Positions 1 to 9,343 are shown, counted from the stretch's first letter. The stretch: DNA of 64,000 nt from Hymenobacter psychrotolerans DSM 18569 (GCF_900142395.1 NZ_FRAS01000007.1:1-64000); one strand, 5' to 3'. Translations and numbers: made by a program. Notes: generated from the sequence alone by a model not told the origin.

Positions 1-35
1 TGCCGGGGCCGCTCGCGTAAGGCACGGTAATCCAT
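1..35 (-). CDS. possible 5' end of a gene running off the left edge
   Basis: On the minus strand an ATG at 35 opens a frame (M-D-Y-R-A-L-R-E-R-P-R) that leaves the window after 11 codons. A TAnnTTTG-type -7 element lies only 3 bases upstream of that ATG. Too little is visible to name a product; it could equally be chance. Confidence 0.25.
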   Translation of the reverse strand, partial: MDYRALRERPR

Positions 36-38
36 GCC

Positions 39-67
39 CAAATCTACGGCTGCTCCTCGCGGATTAA
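39..67 (-). promoter_or_regulatory. possible Bacteroidota promoter for the left-edge gene
   Basis: The minus strand reads TAGATTTG at 46-39, a full match to the -7 consensus TAnnTTTG. A TTA at 67-65 sits 18 bases upstream in place of the -33 TTG. Its distance to the ATG at 35 would give a leaderless or nearly leaderless transcript. Apart from this and the mraZ control region I see nothing in 1-316. Confidence 0.3.
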
Positions 68-316
68 CTTAGCCACCTTTTCCGAATTAGGTCTACTATT
101 TCAACCACTGTTCTGCTTTCTGCGGCGCCTGATAAACGAGCCGCTGGAACAAGCGCCTACCTTTTGGGGCGGCAGAATTCAGAGCAACACGGACCGTCTA
201 CTGGTACTACTGACATTCTGTCAAACCCTGCGGTGTTATCAAAATCGGAGAGTCTAATTGCGTTAGTATTTGCCCAAAAACTGCTTTTGCATCGCAGAAA
301 CGGCATTTTTGAATAG

Positions 317-341
317 TGGTAGAAAATGGTAAATAGTGGTT
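317..341 (+). promoter_or_regulatory. MraZ-box-like triple direct repeat upstream of mraZ
   Basis: Three TGGTW units (TGGTA, TGGTA, TGGTT) begin at 317, 327 and 337, so 5-bp repeats are separated by exactly 5 bp. The known MraZ operator in other bacteria is three or four TGGGN repeats with the same 10-bp period just upstream of mraZ. The third unit overlaps the -33 TTG of the predicted mraZ promoter, as expected for autorepression. Confidence 0.65.
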
Positions 342-369
342 GCCTTTTCTAAGGCATTGTGTACTTTTG
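340..369 (+). promoter_or_regulatory. dcw cluster promoter (PmraZ)
   Basis: TTG at 340-342, a 19-bp spacer and TACTTTTG at 362-369 match the Bacteroidota consensus TTG-N19-TAnnTTTG. The start of mraZ lies 33 bp downstream of the -7 element. This is probably the main promoter of the cluster. Confidence 0.75.
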
Positions 370-402
370 CTATCATCCCTCTCCCGTGCCCTCCCCATAT
401 CC

Positions 403-876
403 ATGAACCTGCTCTCCGGCGAATACGAATGCAAGCTGGACCCGAAAGGGCGGCTGGTGCTGCCGGCCAAGGTGAAGGGCAGTCTGCCCCAGGCCTCGGC
501 CGGGCAGCTCGTGCTGGTGCGTGGGTTTGAGCCCTGCCTCGTACTCTACCCGCTGGAGGCGTGGCGCGTGATTCATGACAAGGTGATGGCGCTGGATGAG
601 TTCAATGAGGAATACCGGCAGTTTCAGCGCAACTTTTTCCGGGGTATGACGGAGGTAGAGCTCGACAGTATCGGGCGGTTTATGCTGCCCGGTTCCATGC
701 GCCGCTATGCCGGCCTGGAGAAGGAGGCCATCATTGTAGGACTCGGCAACCGCTGCGAAATCTGGGACACGGCCCGCTACGACGAATACCTTATCAAGGA
801 CCAGCAGAGCTTCTCGAAGCTGGCCCAGAAATTCCTGACCAACGAAACCGGGCCTGGCGGCTCCCTTGCCGCATGA
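403..876 (+). CDS. mraZ: transcriptional regulator MraZ
   Basis: DNA-binding regulator that in other bacteria forms a ring-shaped oligomer and represses its own dcw operon. The 157-residue protein has two SpoVT/AbrB-like halves, each with the typical D-x-x-G-R-x-x-L/M-P signature (D13-P21 and D88-P96). I chose the ATG at 403, not an in-frame upstream ATG at 340, because 340 lies inside the promoter and the family starts with M-x-x-L-S/T-G-E-Y. Its stop overlaps the rsmH start as ATGA. The repeats at 317-341 are its probable operator. Confidence 0.95.
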   Translation: MNLLSGEYECKLDPKGRLVLPAKVKGSLPQASAGQLVLVRGFEPCLVLYPLEAWRVIHDKVMALDEFNEEYRQFQRNFFRGMTEVELDSIGRFMLPGSMRRYAGLEKEAIIVGLGNRCEIWDTARYDEYLIKDQQSFSKLAQKFLTNETGPGGSLAA

Positions 877-1820
877 GCACGACCCCAAGCAACGACTACC
901 AGAACGATACTGCCTACCACCGCCCCGTGATGCTACGCGAGTGCCTGGAGGCGCTGGACCTGCAGCCCGGCGGCCGCTACGTTGACGTGACCTTTGGTGG
1001 CGGCGGCCACTCGGCCCGGATTCTGGAGCACCTACGCGGCGAAGGCCACCTCTACAGCTTCGACCAGGACGCCGATGCCGAACAGGAGGCCGCCAAACTG
1101 GCCCGGCCGCAGTTCACGTTCATCCGGGCCAACTTCCGCGACCTGCACGCCGAGCTGCAGCACCACGGGGCCCTGCCCGTAGATGGCCTGCTGGCTGATC
1201 TGGGCGTGTCGTCGCACCAGTTTGATACGCCGGAGCGGGGCTTCAGCACCCGGTTTGATGGGCCGCTGGACATGCGCATGAACGCCGAAGACGGCCCCAC
1301 GGCCGCCGACATCATCAATGAGTATCCGGAAGCCGACCTGCACCGCATCTTTGGCATGTACGGGGAAGTAACCAACGCCCGCACGCTGGCCCAGACCGTG
1401 GCCGCCGCGCGGCGCGGGCAAACCATCCATACCATTGCCGGCCTGAAAAAGGCCATTGCCGGCTGCACGCCGCGCGGCAAGGAAAACAAATACCTGGCCC
1501 AGGTATTTCAGGCCCTGCGCATCGAGGCCAACGACGAGATGAAGGCGTTGCAGGAAATGCTGGAGCAAACGGCGCAGGTGCTGCGTCCCGGCGGGCGGCT
1601 GGTGGTCATGAGCTACCATTCGCTGGAAGACCGGCTGGTGAAGAACTTCATGGCCAAAGGCAAATTCTACGGCGAAGCCGAGAAGGACCTGTTCGGCCGC
1701 ACCAACACCCCTTTCGAGGTGCTGACCCGCAAGCCGGTGGAAGCTTCCGCCGACGAAGTAGCCCTGAACAGCCGCGCCCGCTCGGCCAAGCTGCGCGTGG
1801 CGATAAGACGACCGGAATAA
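873..1820 (+). CDS. rsmH: 16S rRNA (cytosine(1402)-N(4))-methyltransferase RsmH
   Basis: Cytoplasmic SAM-dependent enzyme (formerly MraW) that N4-methylates C1402 of 16S rRNA. The 315-residue protein has the family-typical length. The SAM-binding glycine loop VDVTFGGGGHS lies at residues 37-47, and the conserved SYHSLEDR is near residue 247. The start overlaps the mraZ stop by 4 bp, indicating translational coupling. Second gene of the dcw cluster, its usual place. Confidence 0.96.
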   Translation: MSTTPSNDYQNDTAYHRPVMLRECLEALDLQPGGRYVDVTFGGGGHSARILEHLRGEGHLYSFDQDADAEQEAAKLARPQFTFIRANFRDLHAELQHHGALPVDGLLADLGVSSHQFDTPERGFSTRFDGPLDMRMNAEDGPTAADIINEYPEADLHRIFGMYGEVTNARTLAQTVAAARRGQTIHTIAGLKKAIAGCTPRGKENKYLAQVFQALRIEANDEMKALQEMLEQTAQVLRPGGRLVVMSYHSLEDRLVKNFMAKGKFYGEAEKDLFGRTNTPFEVLTRKPVEASADEVALNSRARSAKLRVAIRRPE

Positions 1821-1864
1821 ACGCCGTTCGTCGCCCGATTATCACTCAGAAGAACTCCACGCCT

Positions 1865-2578
1865 GTGGCACTCAATACCATAAAACCCGTCGCCAGCCAG
1901 CCCCGCGCCAACGTGCCCCGTGCCGTGGAGCCGGAGCCCGTGGTGCTGCCCGAGGCCGATATGGCTCCGGAGCCCGCGCCCCGGCCGCCCAAGGCCCCGA
2001 AAGCAGCGCGTCCGGAACGGCCGGCTGCGCCGCGCAGCTCCTGGAGCGTGTTTTCGCTGCTGGAGCGCCTTACCCGCATGGACGGGCTGTTTCGGGAGGG
2101 CCTGCCGGTGCGCTACCTGCCGCACGTGCTGTTCGTGATGTTCCTGATTCTGGTTTACATCGGCAACACGCACTACGCCTCGCGCATGAACCGCAGCATC
2201 CAGAAGCTGAAAATCGAAACCGAAGACCTGCGCGCCGACTATACCACCCTGAAATCGGACTACATGGAGGCCAGCAAGCAAAGCGAAGTGGCCCGCAAGG
2301 TAGCCGCCTATGGGCTCGTGGAAAGCTCGTCGCCGCCGTTCCGGATTGAAGTGCCTGCAGGCCGCCTCGATGAAGCTGCGCTGGACCTGGTGCCTGTGCT
2401 GACCGCCGACTCTTTGGCCGCCCGCGCCCTGCGCGACTCCCTGCGCCGTGCCGGCCCTGTCGTGCCGCTCGACTCTACTACTATTGAGGTGGGCGCCCCG
2501 CCCGTACCCATCGGGACGGACGCCACCGGCGCCCCGGCCGAACCGGCGCCTCAGCCCGCTGCCACCCGTCGCCGTTGA
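1865..2578 (+). CDS. FtsL-like divisome protein
   Basis: Small bitopic membrane protein in the ftsL position between rsmH and ftsI. It has a proline/alanine/lysine-rich cytoplasmic tail (residues 1-80), one membrane segment near 85-102, a short coiled coil (about 108-142) and a Pro/Ala-rich C-terminal tail. FtsL helps recruit and activate the FtsWI septal synthase. The start is a GTG at 1865. At 237 residues it is longer than typical FtsL (about 100) because of both tails, as is common in Bacteroidota. Sequence conservation is weak, so the call rests on topology and synteny. Confidence 0.8.
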   Translation: MALNTIKPVASQPRANVPRAVEPEPVVLPEADMAPEPAPRPPKAPKAARPERPAAPRSSWSVFSLLERLTRMDGLFREGLPVRYLPHVLFVMFLILVYIGNTHYASRMNRSIQKLKIETEDLRADYTTLKSDYMEASKQSEVARKVAAYGLVESSSPPFRIEVPAGRLDEAALDLVPVLTADSLAARALRDSLRRAGPVVPLDSTTIEVGAPPVPIGTDATGAPAEPAPQPAATRRR

Positions 2579-2587
2579 TCAGTGAAG

Positions 2588-4984
2588 ATGAAAGGAAGCG
2601 TTAAAAAATCCATCGTTACCCGCGTACGGCTGGCGTTTTTGGGCGTCTGCCTGTTTTCGTGCGCAGTAGTCTGGAAGATTTCCAACATCCAGTTCAAGGA
2701 AGGGGAGCGGTGGCGCGCCCTGGAGCAGGAGCGCCGCGTGGTATACCAGCCGGTATTTGCCACGCGCGGCACCATTCTCGCCGACGACGGCCGCAGCATC
2801 ATGGCCACTTCGCTGCCCTTTTTCCGGGTGGCCTGGGACCCGAGCGTAGTCGATTCGGAAACGTTTAACAAAGGCGTTGACTCTCTGGCCATTCAACTGG
2901 CGCATTTCTTCGGTGACCGGAGCATATCGGAGTACAAGCGCAAGCTCAAGAACGCCAAGCTGGCCAAACCCTCGGTGCGCTACATTCGTCTGAATTCCCG
3001 GCAGATCAACTACCAGGAGAAGAAGGAGCTGGCGCAGTGGCCCATTTTCCGGGAAGGCAAAAACAAGGGCGGCGTCATTTTCGAGAAAGTCGATAAGCGG
3101 TTCCGGCCGTTTGGCGGGCTGGCCCAGCGCACCATCGGCTTCGTGAACGAGGATAAGAACGGCGCGGGTCTGGAGTTTACCTTCAACCGACACCTGGCCG
3201 GCAAAGACGGCGAGGCGCTGTTTGAGCGGCTGCCCGGCGGCAACAAGCCCATCTACGACGGCACCGAGGTCAAGCCGATTCCGGGCTACGACGTGCAAAC
3301 CACGCTCGATATCAACCTGCAGGACGTGGCCGAAAATGCGCTGTACAAGTCGCTGGTCGACAACAATGCCCAGTACGGCTGCGTGATTCTGATGGAAGTG
3401 CAGACCGGCGAAATCAAGGCCGTGGCCAACCTGGGCAAGGTAGCCGACGGCGTGTACCGCGAAGACTACAACTACGCCATTGCCGACCAGGGCCGGACCG
3501 AGCCGGGCTCCACGTTCAAGCTGGCCTCCATGATGGCGCTGTTCGAGGAAAATCCGAACGTCACGCTCGACGACATCGTGGACACCGGCAACGGCCGCAT
3601 GTACATCGGCGGAGCCGTGAAAACCGACTCGCACGGTTACGGCAAAATCACGGTGAAGCAGGTGTTCGAGAAGTCGTCGAACATTGGTATTGCCGTGCTG
3701 GTCGATAAGCAGTTTGGCAAGAACCCCAGCCGCTACACCGACCATCTGAAAAAGTTCGGGCTGCACAAGCCGCTGGGCTTCCAGATGGCCGGCGAAGCCC
3801 GCCCGTACGTGAAAGACCCGCAGGACCGGTCCTGGAGCCGCACCTCCCTGACCACCATGAGCATCGGCTACGAGCTGAAGCTGGCTCCTTTGCAGACGCT
3901 GGCCTTCTACAATGCCATAGCGAATGGCGGCGTGAAAGTGCAGCCCATGATTGTGCGCGAAATCAAGCAGGCCGACAAAGTGCTGGAGCGGTTTGAGCCG
4001 GTTATTCTCAATCCCAAAATCTGCTCCGATGAGACGCTGGAAAAGGTGAAAGCCATGATGGAAGGCGTCGTGAGCCAGGGCACGGCCCGTAGTATCCGGT
4101 CCGAGGACTTCACGATGGCCGGCAAAACCGGTACCGCCTGGAAATTCAAGAACGGCGCCTACACGAAGGTGTATTCCACCAGCTTCTGCGGCTATTTCCC
4201 CGCCGACAAGCCCAAGTACAGCTGCATCGTGGTGGTCGATTCGCCGAAGAAAGGCCGCATTTACGGCGCCGACGTGGCCGCGCCGGTTTTCCGCGAAGTG
4301 GCCGACAAAGCCATGGCCCGCGACGCCGCGAGCCAGCGGCCGCTGCTGGCCCGCGCCTCGCTCAACAAGGCCAAAGTGCCCTTCGTGCAGGCCGGTATGC
4401 AGGACGAGCTGCGGCTGGTGTGCGAGCAGATTGGCGTGAAAAACGAAGCCCCTTCCCCCGACGAGGATTGGGTGCGGATAGATGCCAAAAAAGACAGCGG
4501 GGCCGAAGCACTGGCGCTGCAGCCGTTGCCGGTTCGGCCCGGCCGCGTGCCCAACGTCACGGGCCTCACCCTCCGCGACGCCCTGTTCCTGCTCGAAAAC
4601 CGCGGCCTGCGCGTGCGCACTCAGGGCACGGGCCGCGTAAAGGCGCAGTCGGTGGCGGCGGGCACGGCCGTGCGGCGTGGCACGATGGTCACGTTGGCGC
4701 TGGCGCCCATCGGGCAGCGGCCCGGCGGCCCGGCGGCGCCGGTAGTGGCGCCGGCATCCAGCCAGCTGGAAGAAAACAAGCTGCTGACGCCCGTGGATAC
4801 CGACCTCGACGCCAAAGCCCGGGCGCTGGCGGCCAAAGCCAAAGCCCGGCTGGCAGCTACCAGTCCGGCGCCCGCCGCACCTCAGCCGAAGAAAAAGCCT
4901 GAGCCCAAACCCAGCGCCAAGCCGGCCAAACCTGCCAAGCAGCTAAGCCAGCAGGCCACTGGCGCCAAGCCTAAAAAGGCCTAG
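2588..4984 (+). CDS. ftsI: septal peptidoglycan transpeptidase FtsI/PBP3 with PASTA domain
   Basis: Class B penicillin-binding protein that crosslinks septal peptidoglycan in complex with FtsW. It has an N-terminal membrane anchor (about residues 8-30), then a dimerisation domain and a transpeptidase domain with all three active-site motifs: S-T-F-K (S308), S-S-N (about 363) and K-T-G-T (K513). A single C-terminal PASTA domain (about 652-707) is followed by a Lys/Pro/Ala-rich tail. I chose the ATG at 2588; an in-frame GTG two codons upstream is possible. It follows ftsL by 9 bp. Confidence 0.95.
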   Translation: MKGSVKKSIVTRVRLAFLGVCLFSCAVVWKISNIQFKEGERWRALEQERRVVYQPVFATRGTILADDGRSIMATSLPFFRVAWDPSVVDSETFNKGVDSLAIQLAHFFGDRSISEYKRKLKNAKLAKPSVRYIRLNSRQINYQEKKELAQWPIFREGKNKGGVIFEKVDKRFRPFGGLAQRTIGFVNEDKNGAGLEFTFNRHLAGKDGEALFERLPGGNKPIYDGTEVKPIPGYDVQTTLDINLQDVAENALYKSLVDNNAQYGCVILMEVQTGEIKAVANLGKVADGVYREDYNYAIADQGRTEPGSTFKLASMMALFEENPNVTLDDIVDTGNGRMYIGGAVKTDSHGYGKITVKQVFEKSSNIGIAVLVDKQFGKNPSRYTDHLKKFGLHKPLGFQMAGEARPYVKDPQDRSWSRTSLTTMSIGYELKLAPLQTLAFYNAIANGGVKVQPMIVREIKQADKVLERFEPVILNPKICSDETLEKVKAMMEGVVSQGTARSIRSEDFTMAGKTGTAWKFKNGAYTKVYSTSFCGYFPADKPKYSCIVVVDSPKKGRIYGADVAAPVFREVADKAMARDAASQRPLLARASLNKAKVPFVQAGMQDELRLVCEQIGVKNEAPSPDEDWVRIDAKKDSGAEALALQPLPVRPGRVPNVTGLTLRDALFLLENRGLRVRTQGTGRVKAQSVAAGTAVRRGTMVTLALAPIGQRPGGPAAPVVAPASSQLEENKLLTPVDTDLDAKARALAAKAKARLAATSPAPAAPQPKKKPEPKPSAKPAKPAKQLSQQATGAKPKKA

Positions 4985-5047
4985 AGCCATTCCGTCAACC
5001 GCCACGCACCTTTCTTAAGGCCTTCGCGAGAAACCTGCCCCCCGACC

Positions 5048-6535
5048 TTGTCTGAATCCAACGAAATAACGCTTCCGCTTTTTTCCCTGCTCGCCGATGT
5101 GCGCATAACGGCGCAGCATGGCCCCGCCGATGTGTCCGTGCGGGCGCTTACGCTCAACTCGCGGCAGGCCGCGCCCGGCTTTGTGTTTTTCGCATTGCGC
5201 GGTGCCGCCACCGACGGGCACCAGTTCATTGCGAAAGCCGTGGAACAGGGCGCATCTGTGGTGGTGTGTGAAGACCTGCCGGCCACGCTCAGCCCGGGCA
5301 CGGCCTATGTGCAGGTGCCCGATTCGGCGGAGGCTATGGCGCATATGGCAGCGGCTTTCTACGGGCATCCGTCGCGGAGCCTGCAGTTGATTGGCGTGAC
5401 GGGCACCAACGGCAAAACCACCTGCGCCACGCTGCTGCACAAGCTGCTGCGCGAGCTGGGCTACCATACCGGCCTGCTCAGCACGGTGCAGAACCAGATT
5501 GACGAGCTGGTGATTCCGGCCACGCATACCACGCCCGACGCCATCCGGCTGAATGAGCTGCTGGCCCGCATGGTGGAAGCCGGCTGCACGCACGCCTGCA
5601 TGGAAGTGAGCAGCCACGCCGTCGTGCAGCACCGCACCACGGCGCTGCGCTTCGCGGGCGGCATCTTCACCAACCTCACCCACGACCACCTCGACTACCA
5701 CGGCACGTTCGACAACTACCTGAAGGCCAAGAAAGGCTTCTTCGACCAGCTGCCCAAAACGGCCTTCGCCCTCTCCAACGCCGACGACAAGCGCGGCATG
5801 GTGATGCTGCAGAACACGCCCGCCCGCCGCGAAACCTACTCGCTGCGCAGTGCCGCCACGTTCCGGGCCAAGCTGATTGAAAATGCCGTGCATGGCCTGC
5901 ACCTCGAAGTAGACGGCCACGACACGCAGTTCCGCCTGATTGGCGTCTTCAATGCCTACAACTTGCTGGCCGTGTATGGCGCGGCCGTGCTGCTGGGCGA
6001 GGAGCCGCTGGAAGTGCTGACCGTGCTGTCGGGGCTGCTGTCGGCGCCGGGGCGGTTTGAGCCGGTGGTGTCGGAGAAAAGCCGCGTGACGGGCATTGTG
6101 GACTACGCGCACACGCCCGACGCGCTGGAAAACGTGCTGCAAACTATTGCCGACATCCGCCAGCCCAGCCAGCAGGTTATTACGGTGGTGGGCTGCGGCG
6201 GCAACCGCGACGGGGCTAAACGCCCCATTATGGCCGGTCTCGCCTGCCAGGGCTCCGACCGGGTCGTGCTGACGTCCGACAACCCGCGTTTTGAAGACCC
6301 CAACGATATTCTGCAGCAGATGCAGGCCGGCGTGAAGGTGCAGGACCTGGCCAAAGTCCTGACCATTCCGGACCGGCGCGAAGCCATCAAAACCGCCGTG
6401 GCGCTGGCTGGCCCCGGCGACATTGTGCTGGTAGCCGGCAAAGGCCACGAAACCTACCAGGAAATCAAAGGCGTGAAAACTGACTTCGACGATAAAAAAG
6501 TACTGACCGACATGTTTGACCTGCTGGGTAAGTAA
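5048..6535 (+). CDS. murE: UDP-N-acetylmuramoyl-L-alanyl-D-glutamate--2,6-diaminopimelate ligase MurE
   Basis: Cytoplasmic Mur ligase adding the third residue of the peptidoglycan stem peptide. The 495-residue protein shows the ATP-binding GVTGTNGKTT motif near residue 117, the conserved NLTHDHLDYHG, and a DNPR motif in the C-terminal domain. DNPR is the known marker for meso-diaminopimelate rather than lysine as substrate. The start is a TTG at 5048. No murF or ddl follows, so the ligase adding D-Ala-D-Ala must be encoded elsewhere. Confidence 0.95.
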   Translation: MSESNEITLPLFSLLADVRITAQHGPADVSVRALTLNSRQAAPGFVFFALRGAATDGHQFIAKAVEQGASVVVCEDLPATLSPGTAYVQVPDSAEAMAHMAAAFYGHPSRSLQLIGVTGTNGKTTCATLLHKLLRELGYHTGLLSTVQNQIDELVIPATHTTPDAIRLNELLARMVEAGCTHACMEVSSHAVVQHRTTALRFAGGIFTNLTHDHLDYHGTFDNYLKAKKGFFDQLPKTAFALSNADDKRGMVMLQNTPARRETYSLRSAATFRAKLIENAVHGLHLEVDGHDTQFRLIGVFNAYNLLAVYGAAVLLGEEPLEVLTVLSGLLSAPGRFEPVVSEKSRVTGIVDYAHTPDALENVLQTIADIRQPSQQVITVVGCGGNRDGAKRPIMAGLACQGSDRVVLTSDNPRFEDPNDILQQMQAGVKVQDLAKVLTIPDRREAIKTAVALAGPGDIVLVAGKGHETYQEIKGVKTDFDDKKVLTDMFDLLGK

Positions 6536-6591
6536 GACAGCCGCGCCGTGTGGGGCTTGGTTCTACACCAAAATCTGCACAAACGCAACGC

Positions 6592-6621
6592 TTGCCGAAC
6601 CCTGAAAAACCCGAACCTTTG
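6592..6621 (+). promoter_or_regulatory. possible internal promoter upstream of mraY
   Basis: TTG at 6592-6594, a 19-bp spacer and AACCTTTG at 6614-6621 match the Bacteroidota promoter with one mismatch (A for T at the first -7 position). It lies in the 129-bp gap between murE and mraY, 43 bp before the mraY ATG. It would allow mraY onward to be transcribed separately. Confidence 0.45.
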
Positions 6622-6664
6622 CAGCTTGCCTACCTTCTGACCGCAACCTGCTGAACCCGCGCCC

Positions 6665-7885
6665 ATGCTGTATTACCTCTTTAACTACTTGTATAAAGTG
6701 CACCACCTGCCGGGAACCGGGGTGATGCAGTACAGCTCGTTCCGCGCGGCTCTGGCCATCGTCACTTCGCTCATCATTGCGCAGTTTTTCGGCGCGCCCC
6801 TGATCCGGGTGCTGCAGCGCCAGCAAATCGGGGAAACCATCCGAGACCTTGGCCTGCAGGGCCAGATGGAGAAGAAAGGTACCCCCACCATGGGCGGCCT
6901 CATCATTCTGCTGGCCATTCTGGTGCCGGTGCTGCTCTTCGCCAAGCTCGACAACATCTACATTGTACTCATGATTCTGAGCACCGTGTGGCTGGGCCTG
7001 ATCGGCTTCGTGGATGACTATATTAAGGTAGTGAAGAAGGACAAGGAAGGGCTGGCCGGCCGCTTCAAGATTATGGGCCAGGTGGGCCTGGGGCTCACGG
7101 TAGGCTGGGTGCTGTTTTTCTCCAATGACGTGACCGTGCGCCAGTATCTGCTCAGCAACGGACAGTCGTCGGCGGTGGATGCCAGCACCATCTACCAGGA
7201 CGTGAAGCTGATGATTACGACCATTCCCTTCGCTAAAAACAACGAGCTCAACTACGGCGACCTGTTTGCCACGGCCGGCGACTTTTTCAACGAGTACTAC
7301 GCCTTCTTCTACATTCCCATCGTGATTCTCATCATCACGGCGGTGAGCAACGGTGCCAACATTACCGACGGCCTCGACGGACTGGCAGCGGGCACCTCGG
7401 CCATTATCGGCACTACGCTGGCCATTTTCGCTTTCGTGAGTGGCAACGCGCTGTTGGCTGACTACCTGGATATTATGTTCATTCCGAACTCCGGGGAGCT
7501 GGTAATCTTCTGTGCTGCCTTCGTGGGGGCCTGCGTGGGATTTCTGTGGTACAATAGCTACCCGGCGCAGGTGTTTATGGGCGACACCGGCTCGTTGGCC
7601 ATCGGTGGCATCATTGCGGTGCTGGCCCTCATTGTGCGCAAAGAGCTGCTGATTCCGGTGCTGTGCGGGGTGTTCCTGGTTGAAAACCTGTCGGTGATGG
7701 TGCAGGTGAGCTACTTCAAGTACACGCGCCGCAAATACGGCGAAGGCCGCCGCCTGCTGCGCATGTCGCCGCTGCACCACCACTACCAGAAGCTCGGCTA
7801 CCACGAGTCCAAAATCGTGTCGCGCTTCTGGATTGTGGGCATCATGCTGGCCGTTCTGACGCTGGTTACTCTGAAACTTCGCTAA
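6665..7885 (+). CDS. mraY: phospho-N-acetylmuramoyl-pentapeptide-transferase MraY
   Basis: Integral inner-membrane enzyme that transfers phospho-MurNAc-pentapeptide from UDP to undecaprenyl phosphate, making lipid I. The 406-residue polytopic protein has the conserved Asp pair in VDDYIK (about residue 117), the [12 protein letters not shown] motif (about 236) and the HHHYQKLG histidine motif (about 377). It is slightly longer than the E. coli enzyme because of an extra loop around 150-200, as seen in other Bacteroidota. murD follows after 10 bp. Confidence 0.96.
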   Translation: MLYYLFNYLYKVHHLPGTGVMQYSSFRAALAIVTSLIIAQFFGAPLIRVLQRQQIGETIRDLGLQGQMEKKGTPTMGGLIILLAILVPVLLFAKLDNIYIVLMILSTVWLGLIGFVDDYIKVVKKDKEGLAGRFKIMGQVGLGLTVGWVLFFSNDVTVRQYLLSNGQSSAVDASTIYQDVKLMITTIPFAKNNELNYGDLFATAGDFFNEYYAFFYIPIVILIITAVSNGANITDGLDGLAAGTSAIIGTTLAIFAFVSGNALLADYLDIMFIPNSGELVIFCAAFVGACVGFLWYNSYPAQVFMGDTGSLAIGGIIAVLALIVRKELLIPVLCGVFLVENLSVMVQVSYFKYTRRKYGEGRRLLRMSPLHHHYQKLGYHESKIVSRFWIVGIMLAVLTLVTLKLR

Positions 7886-7895
7886 CACTCAAGCT

Positions 7896-9257
7896 ATGCA
7901 CTACGTCATCCTCGGAGCCGCAGAAAGTGGGGTAGGGGCCGCGCTGCTGGCGCAGGCCAAAGGCCACACGGTGTTCGTGTCCGACAAAAGCCCCATTCAG
8001 CCTGTCTATAAGCAGAAGCTGACGCAGGCCGGCATCCGGTTCGAGGAGGGCACGCACACGCTGCAGGAGGTGCTGCGCGCTGATGAAGTGGTGAAAAGCC
8101 CCGGAATCCCGGAAAAAGCGCCCGTCATTCAGGCCCTGCGGGAGAAGGGTATTTCCATCATTTCGGAGATTGAGCTGGCCGGCCGCCACACCAAAGCCAA
8201 ATGCATCTGCATCACGGGCACCAACGGCAAAACCACCACCACGCTGCTCACCTATCACCTGCTGAAGGAGGCCGGCTACAGCGTGGGCCTTGCCGGGAAC
8301 GTGGGCTACTCGCTGGCCGAGCAGGTGATAGAAGACCAGTTTGAGTACTACGTGGTGGAGCTGAGCAGCTTTCAGCTCGATGACACCTACGAGTTTCAGC
8401 CCTGGGTTTCGGTGCTGCTCAACATCACGCCCGACCACCTGGACCGCTACGGCTACTCCCTGAAAGAATACGCGCTGGCCAAGCTGCGCATCATGCGCAA
8501 TCAGGACAGTTCGGGCTGGTTTATCTACAACGCCGACGACGAGAACATTCAGCGCTACTTCCAGGCGGCGCTGCGGCCCGTCAACCAGCTGCCCTTCAGC
8601 CTGCACCGCCGCCCCGATTACCAGCTAGCGGCCTACTACACGCAGGAAGAACGGCTGTGCTCCAACCTCAGCCCGGGCCTGAATCTGGCGGAGGAGGAAG
8701 TAAGCATCAGCGCCTCGCCGCTCATTGGCCAGCACAACCGTCAGAACATGCTGGCCGCCGTGCTCTGCGCGCGGGTGACCGGCCTGAGTACCGAGCAGAT
8801 TGAAACCGCGCTGGGCACCTTCCGCAACGCCGACCACCGGCTGCAGCCGGTGGGTAGCATCAACGGGGCGCGCTTCATCAACGACTCCAAGGCCACCAAC
8901 GTGGAGGCCGTGTGGTACGCGCTGGACGGCATCCGGCAGCCCATCATCTGGATTGCGGGCGGCACCGACAAAGGCAACGACTACTCGACGCTGGTGCCCC
9001 TGGCCAAGTCGCGCGTGAAGGCGCTCATCTGCCTGGGTGTTGATAATGAGAAGCTGAAAGCCAGTTTCGGGGGCGTGGTACCGCTGCTGGAGGAAACCCA
9101 AAGCGTGGAAACCGCCGTGCGGCGCGCCGCCGAACTGGCCGAAGCGGGCGACGTGGTGCTGCTCTCGCCCGCCTGCGCCAGCTTCGACCTGTTCAAAAAC
9201 TACGAAGACCGGGGCCGGCAGTTTGCTGCCGCGGTGCAGAACGTAATGAGTGACTGA
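7896..9257 (+). CDS. murD: UDP-N-acetylmuramoylalanine--D-glutamate ligase MurD
   Basis: Cytoplasmic Mur ligase adding D-Glu to UDP-MurNAc-L-Ala. The 453-residue protein has an N-terminal nucleotide-binding fold starting at HYVILGAAESG, the ATP-loop ITGTNGKTTTT near residue 106, and the NITPDHLDRY motif. Its last codons form the outer part of the left arm of the inverted repeat bridging the gap to ftsW, so the repeat overlaps coding sequence. Confidence 0.95.
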   Translation: MHYVILGAAESGVGAALLAQAKGHTVFVSDKSPIQPVYKQKLTQAGIRFEEGTHTLQEVLRADEVVKSPGIPEKAPVIQALREKGISIISEIELAGRHTKAKCICITGTNGKTTTTLLTYHLLKEAGYSVGLAGNVGYSLAEQVIEDQFEYYVVELSSFQLDDTYEFQPWVSVLLNITPDHLDRYGYSLKEYALAKLRIMRNQDSSGWFIYNADDENIQRYFQAALRPVNQLPFSLHRRPDYQLAAYYTQEERLCSNLSPGLNLAEEEVSISASPLIGQHNRQNMLAAVLCARVTGLSTEQIETALGTFRNADHRLQPVGSINGARFINDSKATNVEAVWYALDGIRQPIIWIAGGTDKGNDYSTLVPLAKSRVKALICLGVDNEKLKASFGGVVPLLEETQSVETAVRRAAELAEAGDVVLLSPACASFDLFKNYEDRGRQFAAAVQNVMSD

Positions 9258-9343
9258 GTGACTGAGTGGATGAGCGAAATGCTCATCTGCCCTGCCAGAA
9301 CGCTCAGTTACTTAGTCACTCATCCACTCATTCACTCACTCAC
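9250..9343 (+). repeat. long imperfect inverted repeat bridging murD and ftsW
   Basis: The left arm 9250-9274 pairs with 9319-9343 at 23 of 25 positions; the inner 12 bp are perfect. Both arms consist of TGAG/TGAC-like tetranucleotide words. The left arm begins inside the last codons of murD and the right arm ends 2 bp before the ftsW ATG, so the transcript would carry a hairpin with a 44-nt loop over the translation start. Confidence 0.8.

Noticed and set aside
207-470. Minus-strand 87-codon frame over the mraZ promoter
   Set aside because: It overlaps the operator, promoter and start of mraZ and has no domain or codon pattern of a real gene.
1032-1619. Long minus-strand frame inside rsmH (and many similar ones opposite ftsI, murE, aconitase, sdhA and others)
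   Set aside because: Typical antisense shadows of high-GC genes: His/Val/Gly-rich translations with no motif, while the opposite strand holds a clear conserved gene.
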